Assembly (NCBI GenBank): GCA_018857735.1
Contig: JABMCL010002225.1
Coordinates: 894,501-958,500, forward strand
Direction: 5' to 3'
DNA from: Alviniconcha marisindica
Lineage: Eukaryota > Mollusca > Gastropoda > Provannidae
DNA: 64,000 nt
Positions 1 through 10,539 of the stretch are shown in pieces (position 1 is the first letter of the stretch; every line of letters begins with the position of its first letter). Under the pieces are notes generated by a model. That model made no database searches, was not told where the DNA came from, and saw only the letters and a program-made list of their open reading frames with translations. The translations under genes and the position numbers were made by a program.

Positions 1-433
1 CCACCATGGGAGAGTTGGGCATGGCATTGAGGTGATGCACTCTGTCAGATTATACATTCAGCCAGTTCCAGCCTGTCCATGATCAGGTCCTTCAGCACTG
101 TTTCACAATCCTCTCCGTCTCATTATCTACCCCCACAAGAAGCTGGATTATCAGGTTGATTTGTTTAGAATGACATTCAAGCCATCAAGGTCATCCACTT
201 TCCTGTCCATCATCTTTTTCTCTAGGTTGTCAGTCCTTGCCTTTAAGTCTTTGTTATCCTGTTATTATGCAGTCCTCCCTCAGTTCTTTCACTTCGTCCT
301 GTAGTCTGGCAAAACCTTCATTGAGAGTTTTGACATTGCCTTTCGTGACATCAGACTTTGAGTTCATTGAGGAAAGCATAGCCATAACATCAGTTAGGGT
401 TGGTTCTTTGCCTTTAGTCTGGGGGTTGTCCAT
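1..433 (-). pseudogene. LINE ORF1-like coiled-coil remnant
   Basis: Reading leftward from an ATG at 433, the minus strand encodes MDNPQTKGKEPTLTDVMAML followed by a charged heptad-like stretch (LQDEVKELRED). A stop and frame shift fall near 240, after which coiled-coil sequence resumes in another frame (NLEKKMMDRKVDDL). Nearer position 1, broken frames give DNETERIVK and then DRVHHLNAM. A coiled coil followed by an 'RVHRLG'-like motif is the usual layout of the RNA-binding ORF1 protein of L1-type and related non-LTR retrotransposons. It is cut by the window edge and is not functional. Confidence 0.55.
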
Positions 434-569
434 GTTGCTTGCTGTGGTGGTCCTACTTCCCAGCCTTCTCTGTCACTTCATGTCTGCTTTCAGAGGTCTT
501 GGGTTGGATTCATCATCACTACATTGTAGCAGTAAATTACTGCCTCAGAACAATATTGAGAGGAGCAAA

Positions 570-571
<2 letters not shown>

Positions 572-620
<49 letters not shown>
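572..620. repeat. (AT)n microsatellite
   Basis: An uninterrupted AT dinucleotide run of about 49 bp lies between the ORF1-like remnant and the truncated end of the Ty3/gypsy element. Open frames across it on both strands are artefacts of the repeat. The sequence from 621 to about 925 shows no recognisable gene. Confidence 0.95.
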
Positions 621-624
<4 letters not shown>

Positions 625-924
625 TAGAGCACTGTAGCCTGGACTTCAGTTTCAAAACATGTACTGGTTGTGCTTTGCCACCATGGTCAGCTTTCACATG
701 AAAAACACGAACACTGACACAAAATGGCCACAAACTGTACAAAGGTCCAGATTTCCTGAAGGCATGGTACATCAGAAGACACCTTGCCAAGTCATGAACC
801 ACAAAATCTTCTGTAGCACTGGAATCTTTTGTGAATATTAACAGAGCTCGCTAACCCATTCTGTGTATGGTTTTTGTCATTTCTCACAAGCTGCAAGAGA
901 GAGAGGACTTGGCTCTATTGCTAT

Positions 925-1400
925 CAGTTGTTAGTGCATGTCATAACAGCAATGGTTCATCGCCATCACATGAACATCAATCCCAGGATCAGGAAGAAAA
1001 GCAGGACTCAGGGTGTCTGCAATGAAGAGTTGGCTGCCTTGTACATACTGGAAGGTCACGTCGTATAGATCTGTGCAACCTCATCATCAGTGCCTGGATA
1101 CGACAGGATGCTTGGCTGAGCGGTTTCTTCAAGATGGTAGCCATTCTGGATATGCACCTTCCGTCCGTATGTATACTGGTCGAAACGCTCAAGCCCAAAC
1201 ACCAGTGACAGTGTCTCTTTCTCAATTTGTGCCCATTTCTGCTCCGCTTGGGTGAGCGCCCTGGATGCAAACTCAGTTGGTCTGCCACCCTGAAGAATTG
1301 CTGCCCCAAGACCGTCTTTGCTGCTGTCTACTTGCAGCACTAGTTCTTTCTCTGGGTCAAAGTATGCCAGTACAGGAGTGTTGGTGACTTTCTTCTTCAC
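925..1400 (-). pseudogene. Ty3/gypsy RNase H domain (broken)
   Basis: The minus strand reads TPVLAYFDPEKELVLQVDSS, with the Asp that begins an RNase H fold, then GLGAAILQGGRPTEFASRAL and EKETLSLVFGLERF with the conserved Glu. After about 1180 the homology hops between frames (ATILKKPLSQA, then FQYVQGSQLFIADTLS), so at least two frameshifts are present. The order after the reverse transcriptase is normal for a gypsy pol. It ends near 925 with no integrase motif following. Confidence 0.8.
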
Positions 1401-1424
1401 TGCATTCAGTGCCTCATCACACTC

Positions 1425-2297
1425 TCAGGACCAGTTCCACACGCTGTCCTTCTTTGTCAATGCCCTGATTGGTTCCAGATCACTGGCAAGGTTTGGCATG
1501 AATTTGGCCAGGTACTGAACCATGCCACAAAGTCTTCGAACTCCGTGGACATCAGTTGGAGGTGGCATGTCGAGGATTGCTGCAACCTTCAACCAATCCG
1601 GTTGGACTCCTTCTGCTGAAATCCTGTGGCCCATGAAGGAGATCTCGTCTTGATGGATGGCTGCTTTCGCGTCATTCAACTTGATGTTCTTTTCCTTGCA
1701 TCTCTTCTGGAGGCCACTGAGGTTTTCAGAGTGGTCCTTTTCTGCCTCGGCTTGAGTGTCTCCACGTCCAACTACGAATACGATGACATCATCTGCCACA
1801 CAGATGACTCCCTTCAGCCCATCCAATGCCTCGGTGAGACGTTTCTGAAAAATCTCACTGCTTACTGACAGCCCAAAGGGTAATCGTGCCCAGTGAAACC
1901 TGCCAAAGGGTGTGATCATGGTTGTCAGCAAACTCGACTGTTCATCTAAACACACATGCCAGAAAGCTTCTTTCACATCAAGCTTTGTGAAGACTCTAGT
2001 GTTGTGGAGGCTGGGCAACACATCATCCAAGGTTGGCATTTTGAAATGTTCACGCATGTTCAGTGGCTGGGGGTCAATACAAATTCTCAAGGATCCATCT
2101 GATTCCTTCCATGTGACAGCCATCTGGCTGACCCATGCTGTTGGTTCTTCAACTCTGACAAGGACGCCTCTCTCAACCAGTTCGTTGACCTGCTGACGAA
2201 CTTCTTCTTGAAGAGCAATAGGTATTCCACGGCAGGGAAGGACTCTGGGACGTGCATCATGGTTGATCTGTAGTTTAGCTTCACCAAGGTCTCCCAA
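1425..2297 (-). pseudogene. Ty3/gypsy reverse transcriptase
   Basis: A 290-codon open frame carries the gypsy RT blocks in order: ELVERGVLVRVEEPTAWVSQ, DGSLRICIDPQPLN, FTKLDVKEAFWHV with the first catalytic Asp, LPFGLSVSSEIFQK, and VADDVIVF as the catalytic Asp-Asp box. The box usually reads YVDD or YIDD, so the Tyr-Val pair is replaced by Val-Ala while both aspartates remain. Downstream, ISFMGHRISAEGVQPD and MVQYLAKFMPNLA are typical RT connection motifs. This is the best preserved part of the element, but it is separated from protease and RNase H by frame changes. Confidence 0.93.
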
Positions 2298-2299
2298 TG

Positions 2300-2620
2300 A
2301 CTCCTTGGTGACTGATGCAATGAAAGCGTGCTTGTTGATACAGTGATAGTGACTAGTCCCAGGGCTTGAATGGTGTTCACTCCTAATAGGCAGGTATAGC
2401 CGTTGTCTACCACAGTGAAGTGCACAGCAGCTGATTGTTCATTCTTGGGGTTGACGACATCCAGCACTGCTTCACCCAAAGGCCTCATTGTCGATTGTGG
2501 AACCATTCCACATGGTCAGTTTCTGCTTTGATGGCAGTAGTTGACGCTTCTGCATAAATGTTGCACAAATTGTGTTCACATCAGCTGCACCATCCAACTG
2601 AAAACGCACATCACACTCGT
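2300..2620 (-). pseudogene. Ty3/gypsy aspartic protease (active-site motif altered)
   Basis: Minus-strand frames between gag and RT encode VRFQLDGAADVNTI followed by TVVDNGYTCLLGVNTIQAL. The first matches the flap and active-site region of gypsy proteases, where the usual core is LDTGADVN. Here the Asp is followed by Gly-Ala-Ala, so the D-T/S-G triad is lost. The second is the typical 'CLLG...LGL' end of the domain. The protease would process the gag-pol precursor in an intact element. Confidence 0.7.
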
Positions 2621-2657
2621 TGATGTGCATGAGTGCTGTCACTCTCCCCACATTGTG

Positions 2658-3546
2658 TCAAGTTACTGCTGATAGGAACTGTGGCTCCATGTCACTTTCC
2701 TTGTCAACAGCTTCCATAGACACTGCATGCACTTTCCGGCATTTTGATTGGAATGGATTTCGACCATTGCACTTTCTGCACACTTTGCCCCATGCCGGGC
2801 CAGTTGCCTTTTTGCGCTCATGAGATCTACCACAAAAGTTACAGTCCTGAACAAAGTCTTGTCTTCCCCTCTTATCTGGACTGCTTTCCTCCCGCTTGTC
2901 TTGTGAGTGCTGACTTCCCCCAGTCTCCCCTACAGATCTATGACAACTTGATGTCACTTTATCGATGTGTGCCCCTCCCATTTCTTTTGTCTGTTTGCTG
3001 GTAGTGGTAGTGGTAAGTTCATGCGCACGACAAATGTCTACGGCCTTTTGTAGACCTAGCGTCTTCTCACGCAGACGCAGTTCTTGCACTTTGTCCGTCA
3101 CCGAGAACACTATTTTGTTTTGTAACATCCTGTCTCTCATATCACCGAAGTTGCACAAGTTTGCTCGTGACCTCAAGTCTGTGAGAAATGAGTCGAAAGG
3201 TTCGTGATACGTCATGTTCCAAAATCAATGCGTCTCAATGACTGCGTTTGATCTCGGGCTACAATACTCAGCAAGCTTGTCTAGAACTTTCTGTGGATCG
3301 TCTTTATCTGCATCATCAGCAAACACAAAATGTTCGTACACTTCTTGTACCTGGGCACCCGCACAGTGCAGAATGATAGCCGTTTGTGTAGCCTTTGGTT
3401 TCTCCGACGCCCCTGAAGCTTTCAGTTTCACTGAAGTAGAAGTCGACCTGTCGTCGCCATGAACGAAATGTCTCTGCGAGGTTTGCATCTGTCAAGTCTA
3501 GCGCCGGAGGTAGACGAAACTGACTCACTGCATCAACCATTGTCAC
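2658..3546 (-). pseudogene. Ty3/gypsy gag (frameshifted)
   Basis: It starts at an ATG near 3546 (MVDAVSQFRLPPALDLTDAN, then FRSWRRQVDFYF), shifts frame (LHCAGAQVQEVYEHFVF) and continues as MTYHEPFDSFLTDLRSRANL. The last part has two zinc-knuckle-like blocks. CNFCGRSHERKK looks like a C-X2-C-X3-H start. CRKCNGRNPFQSKC has Pro where the knuckle His should be. Gag forms the particle and binds RNA in an intact element. The start is placed just inside the primer-binding site and LTR, as expected. Confidence 0.8.
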
Positions 3547-3586
3547 TGGTGAACGTGGGTTCTACACACTATCTTGCTAGTTTAGT

Positions 3587-3605
3587 GCAATGCACGCTGC
3601 CACCA
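3587..3605 (-). promoter_or_regulatory. Putative primer-binding site
   Basis: Directly inside the LTR the minus strand begins TGGTGGCAGCGTGCA. Its complement ends in CCA, as expected for pairing with the 3' end of a tRNA primer. Position next to the LTR edge and upstream of gag supports the call. I did not identify the tRNA. Confidence 0.6.
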
Positions 3606-3719
3606 TGTTAAGCCATGTCGTGCAGAAAGACAAAGCTACCTTCACATTCACATGCTCATTTACGTAATCACAACGTACAACTAAACTTAAATCAGTACAG
3701 GGGCTGCTACCCCTCAACA
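3606..3719 (-). repeat. Short 5' LTR of the Ty3/gypsy element
   Basis: A 114-bp segment has matching ends: on the minus strand it starts TGTTGAGGGGTAGCAGCCCC and ends CTTAACA, giving imperfect TGTTGAG/CTTAACA terminal inverted repeats with the canonical TG...CA. It abuts the primer-binding site. It is short for a gypsy LTR, so an internal deletion is possible. No second copy is in the window. Confidence 0.65.
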
Positions 3720-6399
3720 GTCAGAATCTGTGGAACAGATCAAAACCAAACAGAATGAGGCGAAAAATCTTTTGTGAAGTGAAAAATCCTTTGTTTTTTG
3801 TGAATTGCAAATGGAGAACAGGGTAATACAGTTAACTAAGGCTGATTATGTAATTAAATGTATCAGTTATGTCTTACCACCACTCAGAACTCAGAACCGA
3901 AGTTGCCTACCTTGATTACTATGGTGACAGATTGAACAAAAGCTGAAAGACAGTTTTACTCAAGAAACTCCATTTATCTGTTTTCCCTTCTTTTTATGAC
4001 AGCTGAAAAGTCATAACAATGTTGGAAGCCTTTACAATGATAGACTGTACAAAGATCTGTACTTAATCATAAGTTTCTTTGCATTATCTTTTGTATTAAA
4101 CTTTTCAAAACCAGAAAACCAAAACGTTCCACAGTTTAGATACTGATGTGATTTTGTTTTGTTATCAGAGCTTGGGAACTGTGTGAAAGTCAGGTATGTG
4201 TCCTTGGCTCCCAGTCCCTAGTAGTTCTTATGGTCTCTGTGGATGTAAAGCAACATTGAACTTGAATTTGTTACCTTGGTGTTAGCAATGTGCTGGTGTA
4301 TTTGCGTTTAATTAATCATGTGCAGTAACATGTGTAATCCTCTGTGTCTCTTAGTTTTGGGAGAATATGTACTTCAATATGTACGAAGTCAGTGTAAGGT
4401 AGCTGTTGGTTTTGAGACAGAAGACCTGCCACAAACATTGCATGGCTTAGTGTGTGCACACCCTGTTGCAAATGCCATGGACCTCAGACAACTGCATTTC
4501 TCAGTCAATCAGGAACAGGAGTTCTGGACTTAGAGAAAATATAACTTGGCATTTTTATTTTTTTAATTTTTTTGTGGTGCATTTCATGGGACCCTCTAGA
4601 GGTAAGTTTAGTTTGTCCTTTTCAATTTTAGTATGTATGGGAGGAACATTTGTGCATTAATGGGAGCTCTGCATGTGTGAATCACTATCTGCAGTGTAAC
4701 AATATTTTTACAGTGTTAGGTGTATCTTAAAATAGTTACATATTAAGTTTACCTCCTATAGGAGAGTCATGGCCCAAGCCAACTGGCCTTATCAGATGTT
4801 TGCATGGACTTTGGCCAGGTTGTGTCCGGGAGTTGTAGTTAAGTTCTAGCATGTTGTGGAGTACTGGCCACATATCAGTGAAGCTTGGTTTCTGTTTACA
4901 CAGGAGCTTCATGTACTTTTCAGGATTTGTGCACATGTATATATATATATATAGCTACTTGATATGTGTGTGTTTAAATTTGTGTGTGAAATACATTGGT
5001 TGTAAGAATTAAGCATCAGATAGAAAATTAATAAGATAGAAAATTAATATTTAATCTGTATTCCACCATCAGATATACACACTTGTGATATGCTGCCAGG
5101 AAAAATGTGTGTAATGGTTCTGGGCTGTTCTTTTCAATATTTGCAATATATATATATGGAAAATAATACACGGATTTTGTAAATTTATATATTTTGTTGT
5201 TGTTGACAAAAACAGTATTCTTCTTGGACATATGTTGTGCACTGAATGTGTAGATTGTGCCTATCACTAGTATCAGTGCATTGTTCAGCCATTGGACTAT
5301 CTCTTACTAAATACTAGTATCAGACTCAGACTGCATTGTTCAGCCATTGGACTATCTCTGCTTCTGCCTGAAAGCTAAAGTGAGCAGGCCTGATCCTGTT
5401 TGCTTCCTGGATATATATGCATAGCAGTGTCACATTAGAGACATGGATAAGAACAGAAATAGTAAGTACAATGGATGCTCATTTGTCTTCTTATCTTTTT
5501 CCTATCACTGTATCATTCTTTCTGAGATGACCCTGTTTTGTTGACAGGACATTAAAACAATTTTCTTCTGTTAGTGGGCAACTTGAGCAGTTTGAAGATT
5601 TGGTCAATACACAGAACGGTTCAGACATTATACATTTGCCTCAGACCTTTCTTTAATTTTAATGATAAAACCCATTGAAACAGTCATATAGTATAGAGTA
5701 ATTTTGAACTGTAAGTACTACATAGTGCTTCTGGATATGTGAGCTATCCCTGCTCCTGTTATGTAAATGCAGTTCTTCCTCCTTAAGCAGATCCGGTACT
5801 GGGTGTGTCAATTTTCAAAAGTTCGCTCAATAAGCATAAAAAGAGCTGTGACCACCAGCATGCCTGCCAAGTAGTTGCAAAGAATGCACATAGTGCTGTT
5901 AGTGTTAACTGATTTTTTTTTAAATCAGGCACTTGATTGTCACTAGCAGTTTTATCTGTCAGGTTTGTTCAGTTTTATTATACCAACTAACCAAGTCATT
6001 GCACATAAAAAAAAAATCATCTGTCTTATTTAGTTATTATCACAGTCAATTCAAAGGTAGAATGTATATTTTTAATAATATTTTATGTGGCATGAATTTT
6101 CAGAGAAAACCAACAGGAAAGCTCCAAAAACAAAAACTCCACCATGCTGCTGCCATGTGGAAATAAACCCTAAATTAGTAGCTTCTCAGTTGAGACATTG
6201 TACAAAATATGACATTCAAACACATGATGAAACATTTCAGTTGAAATCTCCATCAGTTATATTGGAAAGGAAAGGCAATGTGGGCAGATTGTGAATATTT
6301 GTGAGGCAAATAGTAAATTATACATGATTTTAACCATTCTAAAACCTTGATGATCCTATTATGGTATACTACCACTTTTTATCAGGCTTCAGTGAGGGG
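3720..6399. other. No gene seen; minor repeats only
   Basis: AT-rich sequence without a supportable coding region on either strand. It holds a decayed SINE-like tail near 4190-4265 (similar to 20977-21038), short TATA runs near 4938 and 5147, and a local duplication near 5265-5357 in which GCATTGTTCAGCCATTGGAC occurs twice. The short open frames have no recognisable motif. Confidence 0.6.
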
Positions 6400-6810
6400 G
6401 AAAAAGAAAAAGAAATCTGAAACAAGAGTGACTGCTGCTAGCATTCTTAAACAAGATCCAAAAGATCCAAACACATAAAAGGTTCAAAAGAATGCTATTC
6501 ATTGGAACAAAACAAGCAACAAAATGACACTTAACAATTAAATGGTTTAAAACAATGAAAAATGAGATGGAAGGCTAATCCAGTGCTTTGAAGAATGTTG
6601 GTATCAAATGTTGCTAATGTTGCCAAGCACTGGACAGGAAAACAACCTAGCTCAACCAAAAAAAGATAAGTGAATTAGCTTCCCAGTGTCAAATGTAGGG
6701 AATATATCATAAAGGGGATTACCCCACAAATTAGCAAGTTGTGTTTTGTTCCAATAAATAGCATTCTTTTGAACTTTTCATGTGTTTGTATCTGGCTTCA
6801 GTGTTTCTTT
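6400..6810. repeat. Palindromic repeat, internally deleted relative of the Penelope-like element
   Basis: The left arm (AATCTGAAACAAGAG, ACACATAAAAGGTTCAAAAG, ATGAGATGGAAGGCTAATCC) and the right arm (CTTTTGAACTTTTCATGTGT, CAAGTTGTGTTTTGTTCC) are imperfect reverse complements. The same arm sequence flanks the Penelope-like pair at 44645-46720 and occurs singly near 17338-17560. Here the two arms meet with no coding sequence between them. I infer a non-autonomous or collapsed copy of the same family. Confidence 0.65.
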
Positions 6811-6908
6811 TCTTTCCTCTTTTTTTTTCTTTTCTTCCTTTTTGTTGACCTGTCGCTTGCCCTGATATAACCATACCAGTTAAGTGGTTTACTGAGTGTA
6901 AAACACAA

Positions 6909-6962
6909 AGTTACTGTTGTGGCACGTTTTGTCACTACGGCACATTTTGTCACTAAGGTGAC
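6909..6962 (+). repeat. Left terminal inverted repeat
   Basis: It begins AGTTACTGTTGTGGCACG and contains two head-to-tail copies of the motif complement (GCACGTTTTGTCAC, then GCACATTTTGTCAC), ending CTAAGGTGAC. It matches the reverse complement of 8836-8889 at 51 of 54 positions by eye. Confidence 0.85.
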
Positions 6963-7091
6963 AAAACGTGCAGTAATGCCTGCACGTTTTGTCACTAACG
7001 AGGTAGTGAGAAATCGTGCAGGCATTGCACTTTTTTTCTCACTTGAATATCAGTACATCAGATAGTGTGTGTGTGTGCGTGTGTGTGTGCA

Positions 7092-7520
7092 TCAGAGAGA
7101 GAGACAGACAGAGAAGGAAAGAGAGAAAGTCAGAGAGAGAGCGATAGTGAGAGAGAGAACGAATGTGTGAGACAGAAGAGAGAGAGAGAGGTGGGGGGGT
7201 GGGGGGGGGGAAGAGAACACAGGGAAGAATGAAAGACAGAAGAAGAGAAAGAGAGACAGAGTGTGTGTGTGCATGCGTCAAAGAGAGAGAGAGAAACAGA
7301 CAGAGAAGGAAAAAGAAAGTCAGAGAGAGAGAGAGGGTGATAGAGAACAAATGTGTGAAACAGAACGAGGGGGGGGGGAGGAGAGGACACACAGGGTAGA
7401 ACGAAAGACAGAAGGAGAAGAGAGAGACAGAGAGAGACAAAGAAAAAAGTCAGAGAGAGAGATAGCGAGAGAAAGAGCGATAGCGAGAGAGTGAGGGAGG
7501 GAGAGAGAGCGAGAAAAAAC
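7092..7520. repeat. GA-rich simple sequence
   Basis: Mostly GAGA with interspersed GT, G-runs (7191-7210, 7369-7379) and two similar sub-blocks, about 7150-7260 and 7330-7440. Long open frames across it on both strands give only Ser/Leu or Arg/Glu repeats and are not genes. It is part of the interior of the 6909-8889 element. Confidence 0.9.
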
Positions 7521-7871
7521 CTAAAACATGTTAGGCACATATTATGCTACAAAATGTACAAGACTCTGCATGGAATGAAACATCGCACCCAAAGTCAGTC
7601 CACATTTAGCTTTTACCTTATCAAACCATACCAACCATTCAATCAAACAAGGACATCCACAACATACAATCAAACCACATTTTCACCCAGTCTCTGTATC
7701 TACAGTCATATTTCACACAGCTCACAGAGCTACGGGCAGCAGTAGCCTCATAGTCTATATATATATATACACAAAGTAGTACAGAATTTCAGTTTAGCAC
7801 TGATTGAGGCGGGGATAATAAAACAATACACAACAACACACACGTGGGAGCGCACGGTGCTACGGACAAAC

Positions 7872-7943
7872 ACACATCAACACACACACACACGTGTGTG
7901 CGTGCAAGCACATGTGCGCGCGGGCACACACAAACTCATACAT

Positions 7944-7981
<38 letters not shown>

Positions 7982-7985
7982 GCAA
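7872..7985. repeat. (CA)n with CG-rich interruptions
   Basis: CA repeats interrupted by GTGTGCG and GCGCGCGC pieces. A shorter related TG/CA tract with GCGCGCGAACACACA lies at 8609-8640 next to the second copy of the internal direct repeat, so the microsatellite was probably duplicated together with that repeat. Confidence 0.85.
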
Positions 7986-8835
7986 CGAATGAAGGGAAAG
8001 ATAGATTACAGTGTTTCTGGGGAAGGAGTGACAAAACGTGCAGCGAGTGGACCTTTTGGCACATTATGTCACCAGGCTTATGCGCTCGGAAACGTGACGC
8101 AACAGGCCTGCCTTATCGGGAAAACCCACATTGATGTTTCCAGCTGCTTATAAATTGTCTTGCAGTGCACCGGCTGACACACGAGTCATTTGTCTGCGTT
8201 CAATTGTGACTGATGTCGAGGCGATTGGGTGCTCGCTCCAGGTTGTTCTGAAGCACAGTGTGTGTGTGTGTATTGTGTGTGTGTGCGTGTGTGTGTGTGT
8301 GCGTTGCGTGATATGGAAGGCTGTTGGATACCAAATGAGGTAATTATAGTGTGCCCGACAGATTAACCCACCCTTGTTTGCCAGGTTTCGTCAGCATTTG
8401 GCGCACGAAAGCATGATCGCTTGATTGGTCTTCGAGACGAGGTTGTGAACCTTATTGTAGCTGTTCCCCGTGCTTGGAACAGGTTCATTTCCAGAAAACT
8501 GACTGAGACGAGGGACGCCGCTCGAAATTCAGTAATGATTGGGGCTAATTTTGCCACCACTTATATAACTCATGCGCAATGCCTCGTGATGTGTGTTAGT
8601 TGTCATGTACACATGCGTGCGCGCGAACACACACACACAACGAGGGAAGGGAAAGACAGATTATAGTGTTGCTGGGGAAGGAGTGACAAAACGTGCAGCG
8701 AGTGTACCTTTCGGCACGTTTTGTCACCATGTAGTGACAAAACGTGCTGGAGTAACAAAATGTGCAGGCAATGCATCAGATTTGAGACGTTTTGTCACTA
8801 AGGTGACGTTTTGTTACTAAGGTGACAAAAGTGCC

Positions 8836-8889
8836 GTCACCTTAGTGACAAAACGTGCCGTAGTGACAAAACGTGCCGCAACAGTTACT
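8836..8889 (-). repeat. Right terminal inverted repeat
   Basis: Reverse complement of the left terminal repeat, holding two copies of GTGACAAAACGTGC in tandem (starting at about 8844 and 8863) and ending CGCAACAGTTACT. It ends 78 bp before the first recognised anoctamin exon. Confidence 0.85.
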
Positions 8890-8967
8890 TACTTGTTCTG
8901 CCGCTGTTGTTATGACAAACCTTATAAAAATCAGTTTTACTTCCTGTTGTTTTAATTTATGTTACAG

Positions 8968-9036
8968 GGGTGGCCCCCAGTTCAGAGCCTAAGCCTGCCA
9001 GCTATGGGCCTGGCATACATAATACAGGGGATACAG
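8968..9036 (+). CDS. Anoctamin exon 1 of the window (N-terminal, low complexity)
   Basis: The acceptor ATGTTACAG precedes 8968 and the donor GGATACAG|GTCAGT follows 9036. In the frame forced by the next exon it reads VAPSSEPKPASYGPGIHNTG, a flexible Pro/Ser/Gly segment as found in the poorly conserved anoctamin N terminus. It ends in phase 1 and joins exon 2 to form a Gly codon. It starts mid-codon, so at least one more exon lies upstream, which I could not find. The support is splice sites and phase only, so this is the weakest exon call. Confidence 0.5.
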
Positions 9037-9410
9037 GTCAGTTCTGAATAACTCAATTTAGGATTTTTGCTGCAATTCTTGGTCTTTTAAATTGGTCTGA
9101 TGCCTGTCACAGCAGAAATCTTGTCTGGATTGATTGCCAGGCACCGTTGTTGCTTACAGATACATACATGTATAATATGGCTGCAAAAACTAAAAGTAGA
9201 AGGGAACATGCCACAACTAGCCCATTAAGTCCAAAATTAAAATATGTATTTTCTTGATGCGTATCATAAACCAGACTTCTCTTTCTGTCTAAACACCTGC
9301 TACACTTGCATACCACTAGCAAGTTACACATCATCAGTTGGCTTTCCAGCTGATCAAGATTACTATGTTTTGTTTGCATCAGTCAGGTTTGTGGTCATCT
9401 GTTTTTTGAA

Positions 9411-9535
9411 CAAATATGTAAAACTTTAAAAAAAAACACTGCAACACTTTTTACCAAAGACTTGCCAATCATAACAAATATGTAAAACTTTAAAAAACAA
9501 ACTGCAACACTTTTTACCAAAGACTTGCCAATCAT
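9411..9535. repeat. 62-bp tandem duplication
   Basis: Two adjacent near-identical units each contain AAATATGTAAAACTTTAAAA and CTTTTTACCAAAGACTTGCC. They differ mainly by a few bases in the A-run. This is a recent intronic tandem duplication. Confidence 0.9.
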
Positions 9536-10082
9536 TTGTGATTTATCCTTGTTTTGCTGTCCTTAGACTCTTGTTGCAATCATCACAATTGACGAAACAT
9601 TCACTTCATCATCTGAATGGACTCTAACAGGCTTGGTTAATGGTCACATTCCATCTAATGGCCTGTGATGCCCAAGAACGGGATCGTTCCTTCTTTCTTA
9701 CTACTGAATATCGACCTCCATTGTCCTGCTGTGATATGGACTAAATCGGTTTTAGTCCCCTCACCATGCCGCCTTACTCTTAATTGTCTGACTATTATCT
9801 CATTGGAAGCATTGCAAGCCATTGAAAGCATCTTGCACCATTGCCACAGGGTGTCAGAGTCAACAGAGCACTGAGAGCTAGGTCAGTGTGTGATGCCCTG
9901 TGGTGTGAAGAGCAATGTATGCATAACTGACTCTCTGACAGGTATGTGCACATGGCAGTGACTACAAATGACACTCACTGGCCCTGACTGGGCGTGCATA
10001 GGTAGCTAAAACATATTTGTTCTCTTATAAGCTGAGTTCTCTTATAATTGCATTTTATAAATATGATTGTAACTTGTTCCAG

Positions 10083-10132
10083 GTGGCCCGAAAAATGGAC
10101 CTCCACCACCATCAGCGAAAGTTGGAGATGAG
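10083..10132 (+). CDS. Anoctamin exon 2 (proline-rich linker)
   Basis: Acceptor TTGTTCCAG, donor GATGAG|GTAACA. It reads GGPKNGPPPPSAKVGDE (the first Gly is split with the previous exon) and ends in phase 0, matching exon 3, which starts in phase 0. The composition resembles the linker in front of the dimerisation domain. No family motif is present, so the call rests on splice sites, phase and position. Confidence 0.6.
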
Positions 10133-10539
10133 GTAACATTAAATTTCATCCTCAGATATGATTGCTTTTCATAATAATATTTGATTCTTGACAGAAAGTT
10201 AACTACTGCCCCTGATTGTAACAACATTTGTCTCAGCTCCATTGGAGTCGTCTTGAATCAGGACCATAAAATGATCACAGAATTATACTGATTGGTAGAT
10301 CAGAAAGTTGTTCAAGAATTTCAGACAGTATATGAACCTGTGCCAAAAGGTGGTACACAGAAGTGGTAGTGAAAATCAGACACCAGAACTGTTTATTACA
10401 GGTTAACCATGTCAAAGTACTGTGTCTGAAGATTATATTTTCACTTACGAAAAATGGTTTTATGCCATACCTGAACATAAAAATAGCCAACATAAAAATA
10501 GCCAACCCATCAGACCTGGTCAATGGTCACACCAGACAC

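Larger units (their letters stand above)
925..3719 (-). mobile_element. Degenerate Ty3/gypsy LTR retrotransposon, truncated 3' end
   Basis: Reading right to left: an LTR (3719-3606), a primer-binding site, gag, protease, reverse transcriptase and RNase H, in Ty3/gypsy order. Homology fades near 925; no integrase and no second LTR are seen, so the 3' part is lost or replaced by the LINE remnant at 1-433. All coding parts carry frameshifts. Only one LTR remains, so no target-site duplication can be tested. The element lies upstream of the first recognised anoctamin exon, in antisense orientation. Confidence 0.85.
6909..8889. mobile_element. Element with 54-bp terminal inverted repeats and a repeated 14-bp motif
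   Basis: The 54-bp ends (6909-6962 and 8836-8889) are reverse complements with only three mismatches. About fifteen exact or near copies of GTGACAAAACGTGC or its complement lie in and near the two ends and at 8029 and 8684. The interior holds GA- and CA-rich simple sequence, a direct repeat (about 7980-8070 and 8635-8740, both containing GGGGAAGGAGTGACAAAACG) and 450 bp of less AT-rich unique sequence (8130-8580). No transposase is visible. I see no clear target-site duplication. The structure fits a non-autonomous DNA transposon or foldback element; the superfamily is not assigned. Confidence 0.75.

Noticed and set aside
6085..6294. Possible upstream anoctamin exon after an AG at about 6104
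   Set aside because: No GT donor in a suitable frame, no family motif, and the next exon's phase cannot be met convincingly.
7039..7540. Overlapping long open frames on both strands with Ser/Leu or Arg/Glu repeats
   Set aside because: They are translations of GA/CT simple sequence; no domain, start context or splice sites.
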